Notes under the pieces: model-generated
What the model was told of the DNA's origin: nothing
Databases searched by the model: none
What the model saw: the letters and a program-made list of their open reading frames with translations, nothing else
In this document: in pieces, positions 43,966-51,293 of the stretch
Position numbering within the stretch: the first letter of the stretch is position 1
Layout of the letters: the number at the start of each line of letters is the position of its first letter
Program-made: the position numbers and the translations under genes
Assembly (NCBI GenBank): GCA_017454325.1
Contig: JAFTDG010000128.1
Span: 1-64,000 of the forward strand
Direction: 5' to 3'
DNA length: 64,000 nt
Source of the DNA: Desulfovibrio sp.
GTDB lineage: Bacteria > Desulfobacterota > Desulfovibrionia > Desulfovibrionales > Desulfovibrionaceae

Positions 43966-45012
43966 ATGCAGGTCAAGACGTTCGCCGGAGCATCTTCCCA
44001 GGAGATACTGGCCAGAATTAAGGCCGAAATGGGGCCTGATGCCGTAATTCTGGGCAATCGCACCTACCGCAGAAACGGCGAAGTTTGCCATGAGATTACC
44101 GCCGGTCTCGAGCGTTCAGGAGGGGAGGTTACTGCCCCCACAGGGACATCACCAGCCGGCTGGGGAGAATGGCATAAGGAATGGATGCAAATCAAGGATC
44201 AGCTTTTTGCCCTGATGAAGCCTGCCATTCAGTTGGAACGCCTTACACCTCGTCAACGTGTAGCTCTGGAATATCTGCAACGCGAAGGTGTTTCTGATGC
44301 TGTGGCCGTAGGGCTATATCAACGGCTATTAAGTGAACCGGGTTCTTCTGTACTGGAATGTCTCAGTGGCATGGTGCCTGTTAAGGCCTGGGGTTTGGAA
44401 AACTGGTCCCAGCGCATTCATTTGATGGTAGGCCCCTTTGGCTTCGGCAAAACCACCACAGCACTACGCTTCGCGCTTCAAATGCGTCGTAACAATCCAG
44501 AATCACGCATTGCCTTTATAAATTCGGACTGTCTGCGTGGTAATGGCAGGCTGGTATTACGGCACTGGGCAGAACTTTCCAACTTTATCTATATGGAAGC
44601 ACCAGACAAGACCGCCATGAAGCAAGCTCTTGAAGCCACCAACGAGGCTGATGCGGTATTCGTGGATGTGCCTGGTTTAAGCCGTGAAGACACCATTGAT
44701 CAGTGGCGCACATCCATGGGTTTGGAAACAGTGGATTTTGCCACACACCTGATGCTTTCACCATTTTTTGATACGCTACAGATGCAAGCCTTTTTGCAAA
44801 GGTATAAAACAGAAGGTTCAGGGTCCATCGTCTGGACCAAGCTGGACGAAGCCCTCAGCTTCGGCAGCATTGTCAATGTGGCCTGCGCCTCCGGGCTGCC
44901 TGTTTCTGCACTTTCATATGGCGCAGAACTTAAGGAAAGTCTTGCTCCGGCCACTGAGCCGCTGGTATGGCGCCTTATTTTCAAAAGGCAACTTCCTGGT
45001 CAAACGGCTTAA
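43966..45012 (+). CDS. flhF: flagellar SRP-type GTPase FlhF
   Basis: Membrane-associated GTPase that sets the site and number of polar flagella together with FlhG. The 348-residue protein begins with the FlhF marker MQVKTFAGASSQEILARIKAEMG, and carries an NG domain from about residue 95. The P-loop is GPFGFGKTTT at 156-165 and the guanine-specificity motif is TKLD at 291-294. The SRP-family DTAGR motif is replaced by DVPGL at 234-238, so the GTPase centre is diverged. AAGGA precedes the ATG by seven bases. FlhG is encoded 29 bases downstream. Confidence 0.93.
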   Translation: MQVKTFAGASSQEILARIKAEMGPDAVILGNRTYRRNGEVCHEITAGLERSGGEVTAPTGTSPAGWGEWHKEWMQIKDQLFALMKPAIQLERLTPRQRVALEYLQREGVSDAVAVGLYQRLLSEPGSSVLECLSGMVPVKAWGLENWSQRIHLMVGPFGFGKTTTALRFALQMRRNNPESRIAFINSDCLRGNGRLVLRHWAELSNFIYMEAPDKTAMKQALEATNEADAVFVDVPGLSREDTIDQWRTSMGLETVDFATHLMLSPFFDTLQMQAFLQRYKTEGSGSIVWTKLDEALSFGSIVNVACASGLPVSALSYGAELKESLAPATEPLVWRLIFKRQLPGQTA

Positions 45013-45041
45013 GGCTTCTGACAAAAACATTGGAGAGATAG

Positions 45042-45851
45042 ATGAGCGGCGCATTCCCCCTGGTATTTTCCGTCACTTCTGGCAAGGGCGGCGTAGGCAA
45101 GACGAATATTTCTGTCAACCTTGCTATCAGCCTAGCAAAGCTCGGCAAGCATGTTGTGCTGCTGGACGCCGACCTCGGTCTTGCCAACGTAGATGTGATA
45201 CTTGGCCTCACACCACAGAAAAACATTTTCCACCTTTTTCACGAAGGGGCCACATTAAACGATATTCTCTTCCCCACGCCATACGGCTTCTCTATTCTTC
45301 CGGCATCATCGGGAATGAGTGAAATGCTCACCCTATCCACCGGACAGAAACTCGAGTTACTTGAAGCCGTAGACGAAATGGAAGATGACTTAGACTACCT
45401 TATTGTTGATACCGGTGCAGGCATCAGTGACAATGTACTTTATTTCAACATGGCTGCACAGGAACGTCTGGTAATACTTACTCCTGAACCGACATCACTG
45501 ACGGATGCTTATGCCCTCATCAAGGTACTCAAGACAAATCACGGGGTGGAACGCTTCAAAGTTTGCATCAACATGGCGCCGGACCTGAAAACCGCTAAAG
45601 AAATGTTCCTCCGTCTTCACCAGGCCTGCGATCATTTTTTGAGTGGAATCTCTCTAGAACTGGTTGGTGTTGTCCCCCGGGATACGAATGTTCGCAAAGC
45701 CGTTGTTCAACAGCAACCCTTCTGCATCAGCACTCAAGGGCCGGCATCACGGGCTGTACAGACTCTTGCGAAAACCATCACGGGTTGGGAAGTACCAGAA
45801 AACCTGGACGGCAATATTAAGTTTTTCTGGAAAAAGCTTCTCTTTCGATAA
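45042..45851 (+). CDS. flhG: flagellar number regulator FlhG (MinD-like ATPase)
   Basis: ParA/MinD-family ATPase that antagonises FlhF and limits flagellar number (FleN/YlxH). The 269-residue protein has SGKGGVGKTNISVNLA at residues 10-25, Walker B LIVDTGAGIS with the family DTGAGI, and the block LTPEPTSLTDAYALIKVLK. GGAGAG precedes the ATG. A paralogue of about the same length is encoded at 3389-4201. The flhF-flhG-fliA order is the standard one. Confidence 0.93.
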   Translation: MSGAFPLVFSVTSGKGGVGKTNISVNLAISLAKLGKHVVLLDADLGLANVDVILGLTPQKNIFHLFHEGATLNDILFPTPYGFSILPASSGMSEMLTLSTGQKLELLEAVDEMEDDLDYLIVDTGAGISDNVLYFNMAAQERLVILTPEPTSLTDAYALIKVLKTNHGVERFKVCINMAPDLKTAKEMFLRLHQACDHFLSGISLELVGVVPRDTNVRKAVVQQQPFCISTQGPASRAVQTLAKTITGWEVPENLDGNIKFFWKKLLFR

Positions 45852-46049
45852 TTTTTAGATAGGCGTGTTTGGAATGGCAATACAAAACCCATTCTAGTAA
45901 AGCTAATCTGTTGGGATAGTTGAAACCATAACTGATAACCTTAACGTGGATAAACGCGTCGTTTCTTGGGCCGGCGGGCATAAGGACGTTACGCATAACC
46001 GGCACCATAGTGCCATGGGGTGGAAGAGGCAGATCCGAAGGAAGACATT
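45852..46049 (+). other. spacer between flhG and fliA
   Basis: A 198-base spacer. I looked for sigma-54 and sigma-70 elements and found none of good quality. TGGCAATAC at 45878-45886 lacks the -12 GC. The ribosome binding site AAGGA for fliA lies at the end. Confidence 0.3.
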
Positions 46050-46832
46050 ATGAAGACCGGCACAGCGCAAGCACACGCTCCATGCCCCTGGGAAGCCCTT
46101 GAAACTGGGGCAACCTCCTGGGAAAATTTCTCCCCAGCGGAACAGGAAGCAGTGGTGAGACATTATGCTCCTAAGATCCGCTTTCTGGCTCTACGACTGA
46201 AGGCAAAGCTGCCCCGCAGTGTAGAAATTGGCGAACTTATCAGCTCCGGCACTTTGGGACTCATGGAAGCCCTCGGCAAATTTCGACCACAACTGGGTAT
46301 ACGTTTTGAGACGTATGCTGAAAGCCGTATCAAGGGCGCCATGCTGGATGATTTGCGCAGGCTTGACTGGTTTCCACGTTCCTTGCGCCAACGAGTGAGA
46401 ATACTAGACGATGCCATCCGTAAAGTAGAACACGAGCACGGACGCCAGGCCACCGAAGAAGAACTGCAACGAATTACAGGCTTGGAACTACGTGAAATTC
46501 GTCAAGGTCTTGAAGCTCTGCAAAACCAGCTTTGGGTTTCCTTGGATGCCATTCAAGACACGCTTTCCAGTGATGTTCCAGATGGCGGCGGTGAGCCATA
46601 TCGTGATACAGCCATGCAAGAGCTTGTCGAGCGTATTGCCCCGCTTATTGACAGCTTGACGCCAAGAGAAAAATTGGTACTGTCCCTTTATTATACTGAT
46701 GAATTGAACATGCGAGAAACAGCCGAAGTAATGGGTATCACCGAAGGGCGCGTTTCACAGTTGCACTCGCAAGCCTTGAGCCGCCTCCGTAAGGAATTTA
46801 TGAATCAATACGGTGAAGGTTCTGAACTATAA
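46050..46832 (+). CDS. fliA: flagellar sigma factor sigma-28 (FliA/WhiG family)
   Basis: Sigma factor for late flagellar and chemotaxis genes, 260 residues. Region 2 is clear (HYAPKIRFLALRLKAKLPRSVEIGELISSGTLGLMEALGKF, then RFETYAESRIKGAMLDDLRRLDWFPRSLRQ), region 3 follows (EEELQRITGLELREIRQ) and region 4 ends with SLTPREKLVLSLYYTDELNMRETAEVMGITEGRVSQLHSQALSRLRK, a helix-turn-helix for the -35 element. I use ATG 46050, six bases after GAAGGAAG, rather than the GTG at 46020. No anti-sigma factor FlgM is seen in the window. Confidence 0.94.
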   Translation: MKTGTAQAHAPCPWEALETGATSWENFSPAEQEAVVRHYAPKIRFLALRLKAKLPRSVEIGELISSGTLGLMEALGKFRPQLGIRFETYAESRIKGAMLDDLRRLDWFPRSLRQRVRILDDAIRKVEHEHGRQATEEELQRITGLELREIRQGLEALQNQLWVSLDAIQDTLSSDVPDGGGEPYRDTAMQELVERIAPLIDSLTPREKLVLSLYYTDELNMRETAEVMGITEGRVSQLHSQALSRLRKEFMNQYGEGSEL

Positions 46833-46896
46833 CACTGGAACTTGCGTTGTATAACAACCGCTTGTGACAACCTTTCATTGCCAGAAGGAGTCTTCC

Positions 46897-47277
46897 ATGC
46901 CATACAATCCCAATATGCGAGTTCTTATTGTTGACGATTTCTCTACCATGCGCCGCATCGTACGCAATATTTTACGACAACTGGGCTTTCAAAATGTTGT
47001 TGAAGCCGATGATGGCACCACTGCATGGGAAACACTGAACAGAGAAAAAATTGACTTTATCGTTTCCGACTGGAACATGCCACAGATGACTGGTATTGAG
47101 CTATTACGCAAAGTACGAGCCAGCGAACAGTTTGCGAACATTCCTTTTTTGATGGTTACGGCCGAGGCACAGCAGGAGAATATCATCGAGGCGGTGCAGG
47201 CCAAGGTCTCCAACTATATTGTTAAACCCTTCACAGCCGACACGCTCAAACAGAAAATTGATAAAATTTTTCCTTAG
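46897..47277 (+). CDS. cheY: chemotaxis response regulator CheY
   Basis: Single receiver-domain protein of 126 residues that, when phosphorylated, binds the flagellar switch. The acidic pair Asp13-Asp14, phosphoacceptor Asp58 (SDWNMPQ), Thr88 (VTAEA) and Lys110 (VKPF) are in place, and the segment AWETLNREKIDFIVSDWNMP is typical of true CheY. The ATG at 46897 is preceded by AAGGAG. It follows fliA by 64 bases and may share its transcript. Confidence 0.9.
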   Translation: MPYNPNMRVLIVDDFSTMRRIVRNILRQLGFQNVVEADDGTTAWETLNREKIDFIVSDWNMPQMTGIELLRKVRASEQFANIPFLMVTAEAQQENIIEAVQAKVSNYIVKPFTADTLKQKIDKIFP

Positions 47278-47431
47278 CAACAATCTCTAAGGCTGTGGCA
47301 GGGATCTTGTAACACGTATAGCCCCATAACCAGCTGGCACAGCCTCATACCGACGCACTTAATGTCGGAACGTTGTGTTTCCCTTTGGATGTGTGGATTG
47401 TCCATACATCTCGGAAGGAGGGGATTAGGCT
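47278..47431 (+). other. spacer with weak sigma-54-like element
   Basis: A 154-base spacer before the FliL-like gene. TGGCAGGGATCTTGT at 47296-47310 has the -24 part and the right spacing of an RpoN promoter, but the -12 GC reads GT, so it is only a candidate. AAGGAGG lies ten bases before the GTG start. Confidence 0.3.
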
Positions 47432-48124
47432 GTGGCTGAAAAGCAGACAAATATAGAAGATATTCCAAAGGAGGAAGTATCTGTTGCTGTTGGCGGACAG
47501 GACGCTGTTCGCAAGGTTGAACTGGATCTAGATGACGCTCCCTTTCTTAAAGAAGATGCCCCCCCAGTTCCCGCTGAAAAAACCAGTGAGAATCTGCCCG
47601 ACGAAGGAGCTCCAAGCTCTGGTGACGCTTCTGATACAAAGGGGAAAAAAAAGAAGATACTACTTTTTGCCGCCATTGGTTTGGTTGTGCTTCTTGTGGC
47701 TGCAACGGCAGTGTGGTGGTTTGTGTTGCGCACGCCTCCTCCGCCACCGCCACCTCCAGACGAACCCATACAACCTGATGTCATTGTCGTGCCAAGTGCT
47801 CCTTCAACTCCCACGGCTCCCACAGAATCCGTAAAGGAACTGGCTGCTTTTGTGATACCACGCAATACCCCTCAAGGAACACGTTTTCTTGTCTGCAAAT
47901 TTTCTTCATTGAGCACCAATCCGGCTATTGATGCAGAAATTGACCATAAACTCATTCCCATTCGGGATGCACTGTATTATTATTTAAGCAGCAAAACCGA
48001 CGATTTTTTACTCGATGCTGCCAACGCCGCCAAAGTCAAGCATGACCTAACAGGTGTATTGAACGACTATATCACGCAGGGAAAGGTTGAGGATGTTCTG
48101 TTTGAGAGCTATTTAAACGAATAG
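47432..48124 (+). CDS. fliL: FliL-family flagellar basal body-associated protein
   Basis: A 230-residue single-pass membrane protein. The N-terminal 70 residues are acidic and cytoplasmic, followed by a KGKKKK anchor, a membrane helix (about 74-97), a run of eight prolines and a periplasmic C-terminal domain. That domain (LAAFVIPRNTPQGTRFLVCKFSSLSTNPAIDAEIDHKLIPIRDALYYYLSSKTDDFL) fits the FliL fold, which surrounds the stator and modulates torque. The start is a GTG with AAGGAGG ten bases upstream. Longer than a typical FliL (about 160), because of the N-terminal extension. Assignment rests on the C-terminal pattern and the flagellar neighbours. Confidence 0.75.
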   Translation: MAEKQTNIEDIPKEEVSVAVGGQDAVRKVELDLDDAPFLKEDAPPVPAEKTSENLPDEGAPSSGDASDTKGKKKKILLFAAIGLVVLLVAATAVWWFVLRTPPPPPPPPDEPIQPDVIVVPSAPSTPTAPTESVKELAAFVIPRNTPQGTRFLVCKFSSLSTNPAIDAEIDHKLIPIRDALYYYLSSKTDDFLLDAANAAKVKHDLTGVLNDYITQGKVEDVLFESYLNE

Positions 48125-48163
48125 ATAGCCATTAGGCAAACGCGAGGGTAAAGGGAGGCCACC

Positions 48164-48481
48164 ATGAGCATTGACGCCACCATGGCCGTACTGTATGCCC
48201 AAACCGGCATGGCTACATCCATGGCTAATGCCGCCGTCGTAGCCCCACAAGCTTCAGCTGCGATGTCACGTATGCTGGCTGCTGAAATGGCAAGGCAAGA
48301 ACAGCATCACATAACCAAGTCTGAAGACAGTAACAAAATGTCGCTCACTCCTGATGCTGAGCAGCATAATGCTCCTCAATTTGGTAGCCGTCGACGCCGT
48401 CGAACTCCACCGACGACCGAAGAAGATGATACACCAATAGCTTCCCCCCTGCTGGGGAATTTATTGAACATGAAGGTATGA
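48164..48481 (+). CDS. small hypothetical protein in the flagellar cluster
   Basis: A 105-residue protein with no family I recognise. The N-terminal 45 residues are Ala/Met-rich and helical (MSIDATMAVLYAQTGMATSMANAAVVAPQ is the type), the middle is polar, and an arginine cluster RRRRR lies near residue 76 before a Thr/Glu/Asp-rich stretch. GGGAGG lies five bases before the ATG. It overlaps the next gene by ATGA, so the pair is coupled. Real on the evidence of ribosome binding site, spacing and codon use. Confidence 0.65.
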   Translation: MSIDATMAVLYAQTGMATSMANAAVVAPQASAAMSRMLAAEMARQEQHHITKSEDSNKMSLTPDAEQHNAPQFGSRRRRRTPPTTEEDDTPIASPLLGNLLNMKV

Positions 48482-48903
48482 ACGACTCCCTGCTCTTTTT
48501 ATCAGTCGGAATCTTTTCGCTTTTTGAGCTCGCAATTCTCTGCGGTGTATTGCTTTTTTATGTACGATTACGCCGCTCCGAAACTCTTCTCAATACATTA
48601 CAGGACAATCAAAGTAGCCTGCTCAAGCGTATTGAAATGAATGCTCAACTGGAACGCGAAATCGTGGCAACCTTTGCGCAAAGGCAAGCTGAATTGCGTA
48701 ATCTTGATGAAAAACTGGAAGAAAAAGCACAGGAATTACGTCGTTTGCTGGAACAGGCTGAAGGAATCACCAGGTCCCCACAATTTTTGCGAGAGCTGAT
48801 ACTCAATGGCCGCCGCAAGGGGCTCAGTAGCCGTCAGATTGCTAAAAATGCTGGACTTAGTGTTGACGAAGTCGACCTGATATTGGCACAGTCCACGGAA
48901 TGA
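48478..48903 (+). CDS. membrane-anchored coiled-coil protein with C-terminal HTH-like segment
   Basis: A 141-residue protein: membrane helix at about 7-28, a charged coiled coil at about 32-98 (QLEREIVATFAQRQAELRNLDEKLEEKAQELRRLLEQ) and a C-terminal helix-turn-helix-like stretch (GRRKGLSSRQIAKNAGLSVDEVDLIL). This layout resembles the DUF2802/DUF6115-type proteins found in flagellar gene clusters of other bacteria. Function unknown. It overlaps the preceding gene by ATGA and ends the plus-strand flagellar block. Confidence 0.7.
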   Translation: MNDSLLFLSVGIFSLFELAILCGVLLFYVRLRRSETLLNTLQDNQSSLLKRIEMNAQLEREIVATFAQRQAELRNLDEKLEEKAQELRRLLEQAEGITRSPQFLRELILNGRRKGLSSRQIAKNAGLSVDEVDLILAQSTE

Positions 48904-48942
48904 CATATATTACAACGATTCTCGCAGTACCAGTACTGTAAG

Positions 48943-49638
48943 CTAGAAGTCCAGTTTGAACTGCATACCTACCCCCAAAGAAGATTTGGGCTGTCTATCA
49001 TCAGCATACGGGATTTCACGTTCTTCATTTTTGAGAATCAACTCTGGTCCGACCTTAATACTCAAATCGTCATCTGTCTGTACATCCGCGTAAGCTCCCA
49101 CAACATGGCGTCTTTCCATGGATAAATTTTCGTCTGGTGGAACATCGGGTTGCGGTCCCACATCCTTATGCCAGGAAGAAGTTTCCTGCCGGACGCTTAT
49201 AATGTCTCCCACAGCTTTATTGCGTTTATCAGCAACATCAAGAGCTGAATTGATACCTGATGCAGTATTCACACTCTTATTGTTTGCCTCACTGTATGAG
49301 TTTTCCACTGCGCGATGCTGTAACGTTTCCATAGGCATTCCATTGCGCCATGCTGCTCTACTATCGTCACCACGGCTAAATGCCCAACTGTTCGCATGTA
49401 CGCCCCTGATTTGTGAGGATTGAGCCCGATGGCTTGGTATTTGGTGATGCTCTGCTGTAGAAAAAGACGCAGGCTCTTGCAATGCAGCCATGTGTTGCTC
49501 ACTGGAAGACGTCGACATCGGGTTTGCCTTCCTATCCTGCTTTGCCCAAAATGGCTGTTCTATAGGCATACAAGCACACATCGACAAAGAAATCAGCAAA
49601 ATGAGAAAGAAAAGCAATAAGGTTGAAACCGAACGCAT
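48943..49638 (-). CDS. hypothetical envelope protein with lipoprotein-like N-terminus
   Basis: A 231-residue protein of no known family. Residues 1-23 form a hydrophobic signal (LLLFFLILLISLSMCAC) with two cysteines, though neither fits the lipobox well. The middle is polar and low in structure. The C-terminal 60 residues look like short beta strands (GAYADVQTDDDLSIKVGPELIL, SSLGVGMQFKLDF) and end in phenylalanine, as outer membrane proteins do. No Shine-Dalgarno is visible. It stands convergent to the flagellar block and downstream of the efflux operon terminator, so it probably has its own promoter. Confidence 0.5.
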   Translation of the reverse strand: MRSVSTLLLFFLILLISLSMCACMPIEQPFWAKQDRKANPMSTSSSEQHMAALQEPASFSTAEHHQIPSHRAQSSQIRGVHANSWAFSRGDDSRAAWRNGMPMETLQHRAVENSYSEANNKSVNTASGINSALDVADKRNKAVGDIISVRQETSSWHKDVGPQPDVPPDENLSMERRHVVGAYADVQTDDDLSIKVGPELILKNEEREIPYADDRQPKSSLGVGMQFKLDF

Positions 49639-49719
49639 AAATGTTTCTTACGTACAAAAAAAGCCCCTGTAAAGTATGCAGACATGCGCTCATGCGAATG
49701 CAATAACCATATAAACAAA

Positions 49720-49738
49720 GGGGGGCTTTCAGCCCCCC
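49720..49738 (-). terminator. intrinsic terminator after the efflux operon
   Basis: On the minus strand GGGGGGCT (49738-49731) and AGCCCCCC (49727-49720) pair over a three-base loop and are followed by TTTGTTTA. It lies 28 bases beyond the stop codon of the outer membrane factor gene. Confidence 0.85.
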
Positions 49739-49766
49739 CACATAGCGATCATTTCCAAATGGCACA

Positions 49767-51293
49767 TCAATTAAACGTGCCCGTTTTATCCGTGGTGACA
49801 TCGTGTAACAGTTTTTCCTTGTCAATCAAGGGGATAGTCGGACTTGCCCCTGTATCACGCCAGCCACCACCTAAAGCCATACATACACTGACCACACTGT
49901 TCAAGCGGTTCTGCAGAGCGGTTGCCAACTGCAACTCTGCAGCAAAGAGCTGCCTTTCAGAATCAAGTACTGTGAGATAATCCGTATACCCATTATCATA
50001 CTGCAGCCGGGCGATGTCGCTTGAACGTCGCAGACTCTCCACCTGCACCTGCATACTGCGTACAACACTATCCGCCTCACGTTGGGCCGTAAGTGAGTTG
50101 CGTATATCCTCAAAAGCACTCTGAACTGTCTTGCGATAAACAGCAATAGCAGCCTTTTTCTGAGCCTCGGCATCCTTAAGATTATACCAGTTACGTCCAA
50201 AATCAAGAATAGGCACAGTACCACTGGCACCATAATTCCACGTTCCAGAAGCACTGGTAAACAGGCTACCCACCGAAGTAGCCAATGTACCAAGCGAGCC
50301 TGTCAGAGAAATGGATGGGAAAAACTGAGCCCGCGCCACTCCGATATTGGCATTGTAGGCCATAATACTGAACTCAGCAGCGCGGATGTCAGGCCTACGA
50401 AACAATAGCTCTGAAGGCAAACCTTCAGGCAACACAGGAGGCGCTGGCAAAGATGCTATACCCTTTCCCCTCGCCATGCCACGCTCGATGATGTCACGCG
50501 GGGACCGCCCTAGCAATACGGCAAGAGACGCCTCTGCCCTATCCACATTGATGGTACTGGTATGCACTTGGGCACGGGCTGTTTCTACTTCGGCCCTTGC
50601 TCGTTGCCAGTCCAGTTCGGTAATATCTCCCTGCTTATAGCGAGCCGTATAAATACGGAAAGACTCCTCACGGGATTTTAAAGTACGCCGGGCTGTATCC
50701 AACTGCATATCCAACGCAAGCAAGGCAAAGTACGCCTGGGCCGTCTGTCCGGCAACAGAAAGGCGCAGGGCCTCATGGCCTATCACAGTCCCCATGAGGA
50801 TGTCACTGAGCATGGTGTACTGATTACGCAGTTTACCCCAAAAATCCAATTCCCAAGAGGCACTTAAGGCCCCCTGGTAGATAGAAGGAGCCCGTGCCAG
50901 ACCGCTCACATCATACGGCGCAGTAAGATTAGGTGCACGTTCAGAAGAACTTTCGGATCTTGCGGATGCACTACCGTTTATCAAAGGGGCTAACGCAGCT
51001 GTACCCACTCCAGCCTTGGCTGCTGCCGACTCGATTTTGGCCATGGATTCTGCAAGGTCTTGATTGTTCTTCAGGGCTTCTTCAACCAATGCAGTAAGCA
51101 CGGGGTCATTGAAACGATTCCACCAATCCGTATCAAGTGGGGCAGGCCCCATGTCAACGCTACGCCACTGTTTAGGCAAATCTATCTCAGGACGTTCATA
51201 ACGCGGCGCCAGCGAACAAGCAGACAGGAGCCCTATCAGCAGCGTCACAACCCCAAGAACAACAATAGAACCGGACGGCTTGCAGCAACTCAT
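49767..51293 (-). CDS. outer membrane efflux lipoprotein (OprM/NodT type)
   Basis: TolC-like outer membrane channel of the RND pump, 508 residues. A lipoprotein signal ends with LLSAC (Cys26), followed by SLAPRYERPEIDLPKQW, which is typical for OprM/CusC/NodT members. The repeated barrel/helix units show the family patterns DWWNRFNDPVLTALVEEALKNNQDL and ADAEAQKKAAIAVYRKTVQSAFEDIRNSLTAQREAD. AGGAGGAG precedes the ATG, which overlaps the stop of the RND gene as ATGA. Last gene of the efflux operon. Confidence 0.94.
   Translation of the reverse strand: MSCCKPSGSIVVLGVVTLLIGLLSACSLAPRYERPEIDLPKQWRSVDMGPAPLDTDWWNRFNDPVLTALVEEALKNNQDLAESMAKIESAAAKAGVGTAALAPLINGSASARSESSSERAPNLTAPYDVSGLARAPSIYQGALSASWELDFWGKLRNQYTMLSDILMGTVIGHEALRLSVAGQTAQAYFALLALDMQLDTARRTLKSREESFRIYTARYKQGDITELDWQRARAEVETARAQVHTSTINVDRAEASLAVLLGRSPRDIIERGMARGKGIASLPAPPVLPEGLPSELLFRRPDIRAAEFSIMAYNANIGVARAQFFPSISLTGSLGTLATSVGSLFTSASGTWNYGASGTVPILDFGRNWYNLKDAEAQKKAAIAVYRKTVQSAFEDIRNSLTAQREADSVVRSMQVQVESLRRSSDIARLQYDNGYTDYLTVLDSERQLFAAELQLATALQNRLNSVVSVCMALGGGWRDTGASPTIPLIDKEKLLHDVTTDKTGTFN

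Noticed and set aside
45876-45896. TGGCAATACAAAACC as a sigma-54 promoter before fliA
   Set aside because: There is no GC at the -12 position, and fliA is probably co-transcribed from the flhF promoter.
48904-48942. CAGTACCAGTACTG as terminator between convergent genes
   Set aside because: The stem has six pairs, a loop of only two bases and no T run; too weak to call.
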